From an uncultured Candidatus Melainabacteria bacterium (GTDB taxonomy: Bacteria; Cyanobacteriota; Vampirovibrionia; Gastranaerophilales; Gastranaerophilaceae), in NCBI GenBank assembly GCA_934717855.1, contig CAKUZI010000001.1, positions 179,283 through 243,282 of the forward strand: 64,000 nucleotides of DNA. The letters are read 5' to 3'. The translations under genes were made by a program, and so were the position numbers. Positions 8,042 to 17,840 of this stretch are shown here, one piece after another (position 1 is the stretch's first letter; every line of letters begins with the position of its first letter). The notes beneath the pieces are model-generated. The model had not been told where the DNA came from and ran no database searches. It saw only the letters and a program-made list of their open reading frames with translations.

Positions 8042-8070
8042 ATTATCCACTAGCCAAACCTATATGTCAA
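8042..8070 (-). promoter_or_regulatory. Promoter of rplU-rpmA
   Basis: On the minus strand TTGACA (8065-8070) and GATAAT (8042-8047) are separated by exactly 17 bases, about 80 bases upstream of rplU. The leader could hold ribosomal-protein control, but I see no structure I can name. Confidence 0.7.
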
Positions 8071-8154
8071 GCACTATTTACATTTATTAACTTTATGTTT
8101 TTGAAAATTTGTTTGCGTTAGAATAGATTGTGGAAGAGTTTTATAGGTAAAATT

Positions 8155-9465
8155 ATGAGATTTACGCTAGAAGAGTTGAAAAAGGCGACAAATGCCGAAA
8201 TTAAAGGATTTGTGGGTGGAGATTTTGAAATTTCCACAGATACAAGAACTATCAAAAAAGGTGATATTTATCTACCGTTAAAAGGTGAAAATTTTGATGG
8301 TGAAGCATTTTGCGATAAAGCAATTGATGCCGGAGCAGTTGGATGTTTTTGCACAAAAGAATGTCCGAGTGCGACTTTGAGTTTGAAAGTTAATGATACA
8401 AAAATTGCGTATTTACAAATTGCAAATTTCGCTCGTAGAAAATATAGCCCAAAAGTTATTGGTGTTACAGGTAGTTCTGGAAAAACTACGACTAAAGAAA
8501 TGATTTATTCTGTTGTATCAAAAAAATTTAAGTCACATAAAACTTTTTCAAACCATAACAATGAAATTGGTTTTTGCCAAACTGCTTTGTCAATGCCAGA
8601 AGATACTGAAGTTCTGATTGTCGAAATGGGAATGAGAGGTTTAGGTGAAATAGAACTTATTGACAAATTTGCAGAACCTGATTATGCAGTAATTACAAAT
8701 GCTGGTTCCGCTCACATCGGAAGATTAGGGAGCCTTGATAATATTGCAAAAGCTAAATGCGAAATAACTTCTCATTTAAAAGAAGTTTTAATTGCGAACG
8801 ATAACCCGAGATTGAGAAAATTTGCAAACTTTGATGGTGAAAAAATTTTTTATTCATTAAATGATGTTAAAATTCTTGAAAAACGAAGCGGATATTCTAA
8901 ATTTATATACAAAAATAAAGAATATGATCTTAATGTTGAGGGTGACTACAATATTGAAAACTCGCTTACTGCAATTGAAATCGGGTATAAATTAGGGATG
9001 AGTTATGATGAAATAAAATCCGGTTTGGCTAAATATCATCCGATAGAAAAAAGATGGGAAGAAGAAAAAATCAAAGGTTTTAGTATAATTAATGACAGTT
9101 ATAATGCAAACCCTGAATCTATGAAAGCTTCTGTTTCAACATTTTTGGAGCTTTATAAAAATCCTGTCGTTGTGTTGGGTAATATGGGTGAACTTGGTGA
9201 AAACGAAATCGAATTTCATAGAGAAGTAGGAGAATTCTTAGGTAAAAAATTCAAAGGGAAAGACGGACTTTTTATTACTGTAGGCAATTTAGCAAAGTAT
9301 ATCGGGGAAGAATTGGAAAAGTTTGGATTTGTTGTAAAACATTTTGACAATAATATTGAAACATCTCGTTACATTCTTGATAATTTGCATGAGGGTATTA
9401 CAATATTCTTAAAGGCTTCTCGTTCAATGAAACTTGAAGAAATAATAGAAAATTTGAAAAAGTAG
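8155..9465 (+). CDS. murF: UDP-MurNAc-tripeptide--D-Ala-D-Ala ligase MurF
   Basis: 436 aa from the ATG at 8155 (MRFTLEELKKATNAE); the frame is open nine codons further up to a TTG, but only the ATG has the family-like start. It joins D-Ala-D-Ala to the muropeptide in the cytoplasm. The ATP loop is VTGSSGKTTTKEM (~104-116), with the Mur-ligase NHNNEIGF nearby and INDSYNANPESM (~318-330), which is specific for MurF. First gene of a tight run murF-mraY-murD-ftsW-murG-folC. Confidence 0.95.
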   Translation: MRFTLEELKKATNAEIKGFVGGDFEISTDTRTIKKGDIYLPLKGENFDGEAFCDKAIDAGAVGCFCTKECPSATLSLKVNDTKIAYLQIANFARRKYSPKVIGVTGSSGKTTTKEMIYSVVSKKFKSHKTFSNHNNEIGFCQTALSMPEDTEVLIVEMGMRGLGEIELIDKFAEPDYAVITNAGSAHIGRLGSLDNIAKAKCEITSHLKEVLIANDNPRLRKFANFDGEKIFYSLNDVKILEKRSGYSKFIYKNKEYDLNVEGDYNIENSLTAIEIGYKLGMSYDEIKSGLAKYHPIEKRWEEEKIKGFSIINDSYNANPESMKASVSTFLELYKNPVVVLGNMGELGENEIEFHREVGEFLGKKFKGKDGLFITVGNLAKYIGEELEKFGFVVKHFDNNIETSRYILDNLHEGITIFLKASRSMKLEEIIENLKK

Positions 9466-9492
9466 AATAATTAAAGAGGGTAGATAAAAAAG

Positions 9493-10473
9493 ATGATAAT
9501 GTTAACAGTGGCGTTTTTGTTAGGAATGATATTCTGTTTGCTTTTTGGCGTTCCGTATATTGATTTTTTGAGAAAACATATGATTGGTCAATATGTGAAA
9601 GATTGTGCGCCTGAAGCTCATGCTAAAAAACAGGGGACTCCGACAACTGGCGGTGTATTTATAATTGTTGCTGTGATTTTAGGCTCTATTATTGCTCTAG
9701 CAATGGCACAAAGACTTAATACAGAAGCTTTTATTATTTTGCTAACTCTTTTATTTTATACATTTGAAGGTTTTCAAGATGATTATTTAAAAATTAAGGG
9801 TAAGAAAAACGACGGTATGTCTGCAAAAGGAAAGTTGCTAAGACAAATCGCGATTGCAATGTTGCCTGTTTTGTATTTAATGATGACAAAATCAGGTGCA
9901 AGTGATGTAATGATTGGTCATTATGTGTTGCATCTTGGTTGGTTATATCCGATTTTTGGTGTAATTGTAATAACAGGAGCATCAAATGCATATAATTTAA
10001 CAGATGGTTTGGACGGTTTAGCATCTTCTACAGGTATTTTTGCATTTCTTGCTTGTGCAATAATTGCATTTTTCTCCGGTTATCCTGAAGCTTCCGTTGT
10101 ATCAGCTTGTGTTGCAGGAGCGTTAGCCGGATTTTTAAAATTCAATAAACCAAAAGCAGAAGTGTTTATGGGCGATACCGGTTCTTTGGCAATTGGAGGT
10201 TTGCTCGGTACTGTTGCTGTATTAGGTAAATTTGAAATTCTTTTGGTTTTAATTGCCGGTGTTTTTGTTATGGAAACATTGTCTGTAATTATTCAGGTTA
10301 CAAGTTTTAAGACTACTGGAAAAAGAGTTTTTAAAATGGCTCCAATCCATCATCACTTTGAACTATGCAATTGGAGTGAAAAGAAAGTTGTTACAGTGTT
10401 TGCTCTTGTATCCGCAGTACTTTCGATTTCTGCTGTAATAATTTATATTTTATTGAATAGAGGTATTTTATAA
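9493..10473 (+). CDS. mraY: Phospho-MurNAc-pentapeptide transferase MraY
   Basis: 326 aa membrane enzyme with about ten helices that makes lipid I on undecaprenyl phosphate. The catalytic motifs are visible: GFQDDYLKIKGKKNDGMSAK, NAYNLTDGLDGLA, FMGDTGSLAIGG and APIHHHFE. GAGGGTAG precedes the start. The stop overlaps the murD start by one base, indicating coupled translation. Confidence 0.97.
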   Translation: MIMLTVAFLLGMIFCLLFGVPYIDFLRKHMIGQYVKDCAPEAHAKKQGTPTTGGVFIIVAVILGSIIALAMAQRLNTEAFIILLTLLFYTFEGFQDDYLKIKGKKNDGMSAKGKLLRQIAIAMLPVLYLMMTKSGASDVMIGHYVLHLGWLYPIFGVIVITGASNAYNLTDGLDGLASSTGIFAFLACAIIAFFSGYPEASVVSACVAGALAGFLKFNKPKAEVFMGDTGSLAIGGLLGTVAVLGKFEILLVLIAGVFVMETLSVIIQVTSFKTTGKRVFKMAPIHHHFELCNWSEKKVVTVFALVSAVLSISAVIIYILLNRGIL

Positions 10474-11834
10474 TGAATTGTCCAAGTTTAAAGTTTTTTG
10501 ATAAAAAAGTTTTAGTATTAGGTTTTTCGAAAAGTGGAATTTCTGCTGCAAAATATTTGAACAAAGCAGGAGCTGATGTTTACGTAACTGAATTTAGGGA
10601 AGAAAAAGCTGAAGATAAAGAAAAACTAAACGAATTACTAAAACTTGGTATAAATGTCGAATTTGGCGGTCATAGTGATGAATTTATAAAAGATGCTTAT
10701 ATTGCTGTAACAAGTCCGGGAATTCCTCCTCGTGCAGAAATTATGCAAAAACTAAAAACAGCTCATATCCCTGTTATTTCAGAAATTGAGTTGGCATACA
10801 CTCAAACTCAAACTCCATTTGTTGCAATAACCGGCACAAATGGAAAAACAACTACAACAGCTTTGACAGCGCATATTTTATCATCAGAATATAAGGCGGA
10901 ACCTTGTGGAAATTACGGAGTACCGCCTTGTGATTTATTAGAAAAAGATATTGATTTTATGGTTTGTGAATGCAGTTCATTTCAATTAGAGTATAGTGAT
11001 GGTTTTCAGCCTCAAATTTCTGTTTTTACAAACTTTACGCCTGATCATATAGATTGGCACCAAGGTTTAGAAAATTATTTTAAAGCAAAGGCAAAAATCT
11101 TTAAGTCTCCGCAAGCTCCGGCTTTTTCTGTTTTGAATGCAAAGGATGAAAGGCTTTTAGAGTTCTCTAAAGAGTGCGGAGGAACAGTATTCTTGTTTGA
11201 TGGCGATATTGGTGAAAATTGTTCTTTTATAAAAGATGGAGCAATCTATTTCAAACGTAATGGAAAGGAAGACAAGATTATTGATTTAAAAGATTGTCCA
11301 TTAATAGGAAATCACAATTATCAAAATGTTATGTGCGCATTAATTGTTGCTAAATTAGAGGGAATTTCTGATGATGATATAAGAAAATCAATAATGTCTT
11401 TTAAAGTTCCGGAACACAGATTAGAAAAGTTTGCAAAAAAAGGAAAAACAGTATTTTACAATGATTCAAAAGCGACAAATCCGGAAGCAAGTTTGGTTGC
11501 AATTAATTCTTTTAATGATTGTGATGTTGTTTTGATTGCAGGTGGGCGTGATAAAAATACTGATTTGTCAGAATTTTGCGACGCAATAAAAAAACATATT
11601 AAAACAGTGGTATTGATAGGAGAAGCCGGAGATAGATTTGATGAAAATTTAAGAAAAAATGGCTTTGAAAATATCGTTAGAGAAGATACAATGCAGTCTG
11701 CAATAGATAAGTCGATTGAACTAAATCCGGATGTTGTTTTGCTATCACCGGCATGTGCTAGTTTCGATATGTTTAGCGGTTATGAAGAAAGAGGAAAGGT
11801 TTTCAAGGAATATGTCCTATCAAAGATCAATTAG
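10473..11834 (+). CDS. murD: UDP-MurNAc-L-Ala--D-Glu ligase MurD
   Basis: 453 aa cytoplasmic Mur ligase adding D-Glu. It has the Rossmann start (KVLVLGFSKSGISAAKYL), the ATP loop ITGTNGKTTTTAL (~118-130), CECSSFQLEY and, near the end, IAGGRDKNTDLS and LSPACASFDMFSGYEERGKVF, all diagnostic of MurD. It overlaps mraY by one base and ftsW by 23 bases if ftsW starts at 11812. Confidence 0.97.
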   Translation: MNCPSLKFFDKKVLVLGFSKSGISAAKYLNKAGADVYVTEFREEKAEDKEKLNELLKLGINVEFGGHSDEFIKDAYIAVTSPGIPPRAEIMQKLKTAHIPVISEIELAYTQTQTPFVAITGTNGKTTTTALTAHILSSEYKAEPCGNYGVPPCDLLEKDIDFMVCECSSFQLEYSDGFQPQISVFTNFTPDHIDWHQGLENYFKAKAKIFKSPQAPAFSVLNAKDERLLEFSKECGGTVFLFDGDIGENCSFIKDGAIYFKRNGKEDKIIDLKDCPLIGNHNYQNVMCALIVAKLEGISDDDIRKSIMSFKVPEHRLEKFAKKGKTVFYNDSKATNPEASLVAINSFNDCDVVLIAGGRDKNTDLSEFCDAIKKHIKTVVLIGEAGDRFDENLRKNGFENIVREDTMQSAIDKSIELNPDVVLLSPACASFDMFSGYEERGKVFKEYVLSKIN

Positions 11835-12987
11835 ACGTGAACCAAATAGTAATTATGATCCGCAAATTCAAAGTGTTATTATATCTTCACCGGATAAAAC
11901 TCTTTTGATTGTTGTGGCTTTCCTTGTCGTAATCGGTTTTTTAGCGATATTTTCAGCCACTGCCCCAAAATGTTTAGACGAGGGCGGAAATCCATTGCAG
12001 TTTGTAGTTAAGCAGTTCGTAGGGCTAGTAATCGGCTTTATTGCAATGAAATATTTTATGAACTATGACTATAAAAAACTCGCAAATTGGAACGGTGTTG
12101 TTATGATTTCAGTCCTTGTTGCGTTGTTTTTGGTTGACTTTACGCCTTTGGGGATGGTTGTAAATGGTGCAAAAAGATGGATTAATTTAGGTTTTTATCA
12201 ATTGCAACCGTCAGAATTTGCAAAGCCTGCAGTTGTTCTTTTGTTAGCAAGTGCGTTTAGAAAAGATGCAAATTTGTTTGACCAAGATAAATGGTACAAG
12301 GCTTTTTTACCAATTATTGGTATGGCTGGTTTGACGTTTATTCAGCCAAATTTGTCAATGGTAATTTTACTTGGTATGACGACTGTTGTTATGTATATGG
12401 CTGCTGGAGGTTCTATAAAATTCTTTCTTAGCTGTGTCGGAACAATGTTTGTTTCTTTAATTATCGGTTTGACTACAATTATTAAACCTTACCAGTTACA
12501 ACGTTTGAAGACTTGGCGTCATCCGGAACTTGATCCGTTGGGAGCCGGATATAATATTATTCAATCTTTGATTGCATTTGCGTCTGGTGGATTTAGCGGG
12601 GTTGGTTACGGCGGTTCTATTCAAAAATTGTCTTATTTGCCTGAATGTCATACGGACTTTATTTTTGCAATTATTGCTGAAGAATTAGGGTTTATTGGAT
12701 GTGTTCTTGTAATTGGGTTATTTTTTACATTTTTGCAAAGAGGTTTTGTTATTGCGGCAAGATGTCCTGATATGTATGGAAAACTTCTTGCTGTAGGAAT
12801 TACTTTTTCAATTGTATTTCAGGCATTTATGAATATGAGTGTTGCAAGTTCGTTCTTGCCGACAACAGGTGTTCCATTACCGTTTATTAGTTATGGTGGT
12901 TCATCTTTGATTGTATCATTGATTATGGTTGGTATACTTTTGAATATTTCTAAAAAGAGAATTAAGAAAATAAGGAACAGATATTAA
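11812..12987 (+). CDS. ftsW: SEDS peptidoglycan glycosyltransferase FtsW
   Basis: About 391 aa from the ATG at 11812 (MSYQRSIRREP); the frame is open further up inside murD, but the upstream residues are not FtsW-like. A SEDS polymerase/lipid II handling protein of the divisome with about ten helices. Visible motifs are GAKRWINLGFYQLQPSEFAKP, the HPELDPLGAGYNIIQS loop, GFSGVGYGGSIQKLSYLPE, TDFIFAIIAEELGF and the PLPFISYGGSSL end. FtsW rather than RodA is inferred from its place between murD and murG. Confidence 0.93.
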   Translation: MSYQRSIRREPNSNYDPQIQSVIISSPDKTLLIVVAFLVVIGFLAIFSATAPKCLDEGGNPLQFVVKQFVGLVIGFIAMKYFMNYDYKKLANWNGVVMISVLVALFLVDFTPLGMVVNGAKRWINLGFYQLQPSEFAKPAVVLLLASAFRKDANLFDQDKWYKAFLPIIGMAGLTFIQPNLSMVILLGMTTVVMYMAAGGSIKFFLSCVGTMFVSLIIGLTTIIKPYQLQRLKTWRHPELDPLGAGYNIIQSLIAFASGGFSGVGYGGSIQKLSYLPECHTDFIFAIIAEELGFIGCVLVIGLFFTFLQRGFVIAARCPDMYGKLLAVGITFSIVFQAFMNMSVASSFLPTTGVPLPFISYGGSSLIVSLIMVGILLNISKKRIKKIRNRY

Positions 12988-14090
12988 TGAGCAGATATTT
13001 TATTACAGGTGGAGGTACAGGAGGACATATTTATCCAGCAATTGCTGTTGCAGATGCTTTGAATTTAGCTGGAGAAGAAATTTTCTATGTAGGTAATCCA
13101 AAAAATTTGGAATTTGATATTGTTGCTCAAAAAGGATTTAAATTTTTAGGTGTAAATGTTCATGGCATGCCGAGAAAATTGGGTTTTGATTTATTCAAAT
13201 GGGGAATTCAGCTTTGTCTTGCGGTTTTGAAATGTTGCTATTATTTGATGAAATATAAGCCGGATGCCGTTTTTGGAACAGGAGGTTATGTCTCTGCCCC
13301 GTCTTTAATTGCTGCAAAAATTTTAAAAATCCCTTATATGATGCATGATTGTGATGCTCAACCGGGGCTTGTAACTAGAAAGCTTGCGCCTGGTGCAAAA
13401 TATGTTTCTGTTGCATTTGAAAATGCGTGTAAGTTTATTCAAAATAAAAATTGTTTAGTTAATGGAAACCCGATTAGAGCCGATTTTAAAACGCTGTCAA
13501 AAGAGGATGCACGAAAAAGATTCGGATTGGAAAACAAAACAACAATAATAATTATGGGCGGTTCGCAAGGGGCAAGATCTATAAATGATGCTACTGTAGA
13601 GGTCATAAAAAGTTTTTCTAAAGAATTTGATTTACAGGTAATTTTTCAAACGGGAAAGAAAAATTATGATCGTGTAATAGAACAATTAATTCGGGATTAT
13701 CCTCAATATGAGAGCGATAAAAACATTATTGTAAAACCATATTTTGAAGACATGGTAACAGCATTAAAAGCGTCTGATATTGCAATTTCACGCTCCGGCT
13801 CTTTAAGTATTTCCGAAATTTGTGCCTCCGGAATTGCTCCAATTTTTGTTCCTTATCCTCATGCTGCAGCTGACCATCAAAGAAAAAACGCAAAATATAT
13901 TGTTGAAAAAAATGCAGGATTATACATTGAAGATAAAGATGCGGATGAAAAGTCTTTTTATGAAACAGTTGCAAGTCTAATGCATGACAAATCCAGATTA
14001 GAAGAACTTCAAAAAAACTCTTTGGCTCTTGCAAAATTTGATGGTACTGAAAAAATAGTTGAACAGTTGAAAGAGATAACAAATGGATAA
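12987..14090 (+). CDS. murG: Lipid II synthase MurG
   Basis: 367 aa GT28 glycosyltransferase that adds GlcNAc to lipid I on the inner face of the membrane. The N-terminal GGGTGGHIYPAIAVADAL loop, the FGTGGYVSAPSL loop, IMGGSQGARSIND and the acceptor/donor SRSGSLSISEICASG are all present. It starts on the last base of the ftsW stop and overlaps folC by eight bases. Confidence 0.96.
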   Translation: MSRYFITGGGTGGHIYPAIAVADALNLAGEEIFYVGNPKNLEFDIVAQKGFKFLGVNVHGMPRKLGFDLFKWGIQLCLAVLKCCYYLMKYKPDAVFGTGGYVSAPSLIAAKILKIPYMMHDCDAQPGLVTRKLAPGAKYVSVAFENACKFIQNKNCLVNGNPIRADFKTLSKEDARKRFGLENKTTIIIMGGSQGARSINDATVEVIKSFSKEFDLQVIFQTGKKNYDRVIEQLIRDYPQYESDKNIIVKPYFEDMVTALKASDIAISRSGSLSISEICASGIAPIFVPYPHAAADHQRKNAKYIVEKNAGLYIEDKDADEKSFYETVASLMHDKSRLEELQKNSLALAKFDGTEKIVEQLKEITNG

Positions 14091-15264
14091 AACTTATAAC
14101 AACGCTGTGGAACTCTTGACTTCGCAGGGCAAATTTTATATAAATCTTGGCTTAGATAGAATTTCTGCAGTGTTAAATTTGTTGGGAAATCCTCAAGATT
14201 CTTTGAAATGTATTCATGTCGCCGGAACAAACGGAAAGGGGTCTGTTTGTGCAATTATAGCAACGGTCTTAGAAAAAGCGGGTATAAAAGTAGGTTTATA
14301 CACAAGTCCGCATATTTTTAATTATACTGAACGAATTAAAATTAATGGCATTGATATTTCAAGAGAAGATTTTTCCAATTTAGTTTTTGAGGTTTGTGAA
14401 ATTGCGGATAAAAATGGAATTCATTTGACTGAGTTTGAAATTTTGACAGCTGTAATGTTTAAGTATTTTGCTGATAAAAATGTTAAAGTTGTTGTTTTAG
14501 AAACAGGTCTGGGCGGGCGATTTGATGCAACAAATGTTATAAAGACAAATCTTTGTTCAATAATTACTCATATTGATTTAGATCACACAGAAAGATTAGG
14601 AAATACTAAATCTAAAATAGCTTATGAAAAAGCTGGTATTATTAAACCTAATTGCCCAATTTTTACTTCTGAGGGATATGAAGAAATTAAAGATAAAGCA
14701 GATGAAGAAAATTCTCTTTTTGTAGTGGTTGCACCTTTTGAAGATACAACTAATTTGGCATTAAAAGGAACTTGTCAACAGGAAAATTTATCACTTGCGT
14801 TAGCGGTTGTACGTCATTTATTTCCTCAAATAAGTGAGGCAACAATTCAAAATGCATTGAAAGAAGTAAAACATCCGTGTCGTTTTGAATTGTGTAGAGA
14901 AGATTTGATTGTTGATGCTTCTCACAATCCAAATGGAGCAATGGCGTTGCGCGAAAGCTTGGATTTTTATTACCCGTATAAAAAACGTTGTTTTGTTTTT
15001 GGGTGTCTAAAAAATAAAAACTATGAAAAAATGATGCAAATTTTGTTTTCTAAAGGGGATGAAATTTATTTTTATCATTTTAATAATTTGAATTCTTGTA
15101 CAATTGAAGAATTAGAAGCCGTTTGCGAGTTCCCATCTCATAAATTTAAGTCCCTAGACGAATTGCCTAAGGACTGTATGAAAATTATTTGTGGATCTTT
15201 TTATATGCTTAATGAGATTGTGCCTGAGTCTCTTGTTCTTCAACCATATCTTCAAGAAGACTAG
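14083..15264 (+). CDS. folC: Folylpolyglutamate / dihydrofolate synthase FolC
   Basis: 393 aa, Mur-ligase superfamily. It has HVAGTNGKGSVCA (P-loop, ~45-57), TSPHIFNYTERIKING, ETGLGGRFDATN, the THIDLDHTERLGNT motif and VDASHNPNGA. These fit FolC rather than another Mur ligase. It adds Glu to folates and may also make dihydrofolate from dihydropteroate. It sits at the end of the mur cluster. Its last 56 bases overlap the end of the convergent glycosyltransferase gene. Confidence 0.92.
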   Translation: MDKTYNNAVELLTSQGKFYINLGLDRISAVLNLLGNPQDSLKCIHVAGTNGKGSVCAIIATVLEKAGIKVGLYTSPHIFNYTERIKINGIDISREDFSNLVFEVCEIADKNGIHLTEFEILTAVMFKYFADKNVKVVVLETGLGGRFDATNVIKTNLCSIITHIDLDHTERLGNTKSKIAYEKAGIIKPNCPIFTSEGYEEIKDKADEENSLFVVVAPFEDTTNLALKGTCQQENLSLALAVVRHLFPQISEATIQNALKEVKHPCRFELCREDLIVDASHNPNGAMALRESLDFYYPYKKRCFVFGCLKNKNYEKMMQILFSKGDEIYFYHFNNLNSCTIEELEAVCEFPSHKFKSLDELPKDCMKIICGSFYMLNEIVPESLVLQPYLQED

Positions 15265-16783
15265 TTACCTTTGCAGGTTCAAAATCTGTGCAAGAATTCC
15301 AAATTAATGTAGGCTTTTGCCCTGTAATAGATGGGCTCGGATAATCGCTGTTACAAAAACCTTTCAACATATTTGTTGAACCGTCTACGTTCGATGTGAA
15401 ATATTTACAGCAACTGCATATTTTTAGCACAAAACCATAATCATACAGCTTTTGACGAATTTCTTGAAGAGCATCAATCATTCTTAAATGTTTGCCTGTT
15501 AAGAATTTTTTATTTTTGTACATAAATTTGATTTTAGCAAGTCCACCCTCTGAGATGAATTCTAATTTACAAGGAAGTTCTCTTCCTGTAGAATTCATTA
15601 CAAATGCATCAATCACCAGTTTTTCTGTATCTTCTGGTAATTCTTCTATTTTAGTAATTTTTGCTCTAACTTTTCTTACAGGAGGCAAGTTTTTGATAAT
15701 GTGTCCTAGTGAATAAAGCGGATACAAGCATAACAAAACGATTTCTTTAAATCTTAATTTTGAATTAATTAAACTTATACCAAAACCGGCGATTAAAATT
15801 AGGAACGTTAATGCAACAATTCTGAAATCTACAAAGAAATAGTATCTGTAAGAATGTTTCATCACTACTGCATAAACAAGTAAAATCATCCAGATATTAG
15901 GGTTTAGTAAAGAAAAAGTGTGTTCTGCAAAAATAAAGTTGCTACCATTGATTTGAGTAAAACAATTTTTAAATAAATCTAATCTTGCAGATAGTCTTGG
16001 TTTTCTAAACTCATAGCTTGCTGTATCTACGTATGTTTGAATATTTGGATTATAAGTGCATGGACATTTAATTTTAGATAAAAGCATGCTGTATTTTAGT
16101 TCTGAATTAATATCTTTGAAATCAACAGAGCCAACTTCATCAACAAGATCTTTTTTAATAACAAAAACGCCAGAATCAGCGCTTGCTGCTAACCCGAATA
16201 GAGAACGAGCTTTTCTCATAAAATTCATATGATATTTTTGATAAGCTGCTTTAATTTTATCAATAGGTCCTAAATTGTCAGTAATCATAAGTGTTTCGCC
16301 ACTCAAAACACTATGGTTTACAAGTCCGGAATTGATAGAAGTCAAAAAGTTTGACGGAATACTTCTATCTGCGTCAATAAATACGTAAGAATCAATTGTT
16401 TGGTCTTTAGATAATCTTTCAATAAGCATTGAAACAGCTTGATCTTTTCCAACAGTACCAACACCTGTAATGTTAACAAGATTAACAAAATTATCGCCAT
16501 TGAAAAGTTGTTCTGAACCGTCAGAACAGTTATCTAACAAGACAAAAACTCTGAAATTATTAATAGGATAATCTTGCATTTTTAGTTCTTTAATAAGGTT
16601 ATCTAAAGTAATTCTATTATTTCTGGCGTAAATAACTACCGCAAGGTTGTCTTTTTCCTCATATTGAGAATATCTTTTTTCTATCTTAAATGGTTTGTCG
16701 TTAAGATTTCTGATAGCTAGTGCTAAAAAATATAATGAATATATTGCTACATAAATATATAAAATGTCTAAAATTAGTTCCAT
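15209..16783 (-). CDS. Membrane family 2 glycosyltransferase with a Cys-rich C-terminal domain
   Basis: 524 aa. A first helix (residues ~1-24) is followed by a GT2 catalytic domain with YARNNRI, LLDNCSDGS (~87-95) and the metal-binding FIDADRSIPSNF. Two or three further helices lie at ~290-360. The last ~110 residues form an extra domain holding C456, C458, C459, C477 and C498 (KICSCCKYF, LKGFC, LIWNSC). This could be a metal site. The sugar is unknown. AAGGAT precedes the start. The tail-to-tail overlap with folC is 56 bases. Confidence 0.85.
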   Translation of the reverse strand: MELILDILYIYVAIYSLYFLALAIRNLNDKPFKIEKRYSQYEEKDNLAVVIYARNNRITLDNLIKELKMQDYPINNFRVFVLLDNCSDGSEQLFNGDNFVNLVNITGVGTVGKDQAVSMLIERLSKDQTIDSYVFIDADRSIPSNFLTSINSGLVNHSVLSGETLMITDNLGPIDKIKAAYQKYHMNFMRKARSLFGLAASADSGVFVIKKDLVDEVGSVDFKDINSELKYSMLLSKIKCPCTYNPNIQTYVDTASYEFRKPRLSARLDLFKNCFTQINGSNFIFAEHTFSLLNPNIWMILLVYAVVMKHSYRYYFFVDFRIVALTFLILIAGFGISLINSKLRFKEIVLLCLYPLYSLGHIIKNLPPVRKVRAKITKIEELPEDTEKLVIDAFVMNSTGRELPCKLEFISEGGLAKIKFMYKNKKFLTGKHLRMIDALQEIRQKLYDYGFVLKICSCCKYFTSNVDGSTNMLKGFCNSDYPSPSITGQKPTLIWNSCTDFEPAKVTSLLEDMVEEQETQAQSH

Positions 16784-16883
16784 AATAATCCTTTCACAAC
16801 AGTATTATATTTCAAGATAGCACAAAAATCCATTGAATGTAAACAATTGTATGTTGAATTGTTTACAGCATTAAAGTTATTAA

Positions 16884-16912
16884 AAAAGTCCTGTTGAAAA
16901 ACAGGACTTTTG
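16884..16912. terminator. Intrinsic terminator
   Basis: A perfect 12-bp stem (16884-16895 with 16900-16911) closes a GAAA tetraloop, 22 bases past the ycf23 stop on the minus strand; an A-run on the plus strand supplies the minus-strand U-run. Confidence 0.85.
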
Positions 16913-16933
16913 TAGTTATATTTATCTGAATTA

Positions 16934-17693
16934 CTAAACTAGTTCAACAACTTTCAAAGCGTTTCTTGAAGCAATTTCAACAAGGCTTCTTGCTGTTGCC
17001 ATCATTGACAAGTCTGAATCCATTTTGTTGATGCAAGAACCGCAACCGATAGCAGAAGCACCTGCAGCAAATGCGAATGGAGCAGTTGTTGGGTTGATAG
17101 CTGTAGCTGTCATGATAGGTAAATCAATGTTTCTAGATAGCTCAATTGTGTTAGAAATAGTTAATTCAGCTCTTTCCATCAAACCTCTAGCACCTTCAGA
17201 AATGTGGTCAGCAGAGAAGTGACCTTCTGTTTGGATTAAATCAATACCCATAGTTTCTAATTTTCTAGCCAATTCGATTTGGTCTGCAATAGCCAATTCA
17301 CCAGGAATTGTTACGCTGAAGAATGTTCTTGTATCGCCAAGCATATCCATAGTTTCTTTAACTAATGACAAAACTTGATCAGCTGAGAATGACATTCCTT
17401 TTTTGTAAAGAACATCAAAGTTGCCTAATTCGATTGCATCAGCACCAAGTTCTACTGCTTTTACAAGTTCAGATGGAACGATTGAAGATACGAAAATTGG
17501 CATATCTGTCATATTTCTGATTTCAGAAATAATTTCAGGTCTTGCACAAATATCAACTGCTGAAGCTCCAGCGTTTTCTGCAGAAGCTACTACTTTTTTG
17601 ATGTTTTCAATATCAAAATTGTCGATACCAGCAATAACTTTTACAGCTCTTTTTTCTGTTAAATGTTGTTTAAATAAATCAATTCTGCTCATT
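16934..17693 (-). CDS. ycf23: Ycf23 / DUF561 family TIM-barrel protein
   Basis: About 252 aa from the ATG at 17691-17693 (MSRIDLFKQHL), which has AGGAAA upstream; the frame is open another ~41 codons, but those residues are a hydrophobic stretch unlike the family. Signature stretches include AVKVIAGIDNFD, ASAVDICARPE, ADAIELGNFDVLY, DLIQTEGHFS and FAAGASAIGCGSCINKM. Ycf23 is conserved in cyanobacteria and plastids; its biochemical role is not settled. This gene is the best single marker of cyanobacterial kinship in the window. Confidence 0.85.
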
Positions 17694-17840
17694 TTAAAAA
17701 TTTCCTTTCTTATAAAATGTAAAGTTTTTTCTGAATTATACATTAAAATTGTAATAATTACAATAACTAACCATAAAAATTTTTTTAGGGGTAATGAATA
17801 AATTCCAAAATCTCTCATAATATTAGTAAAAGGGGAGATT

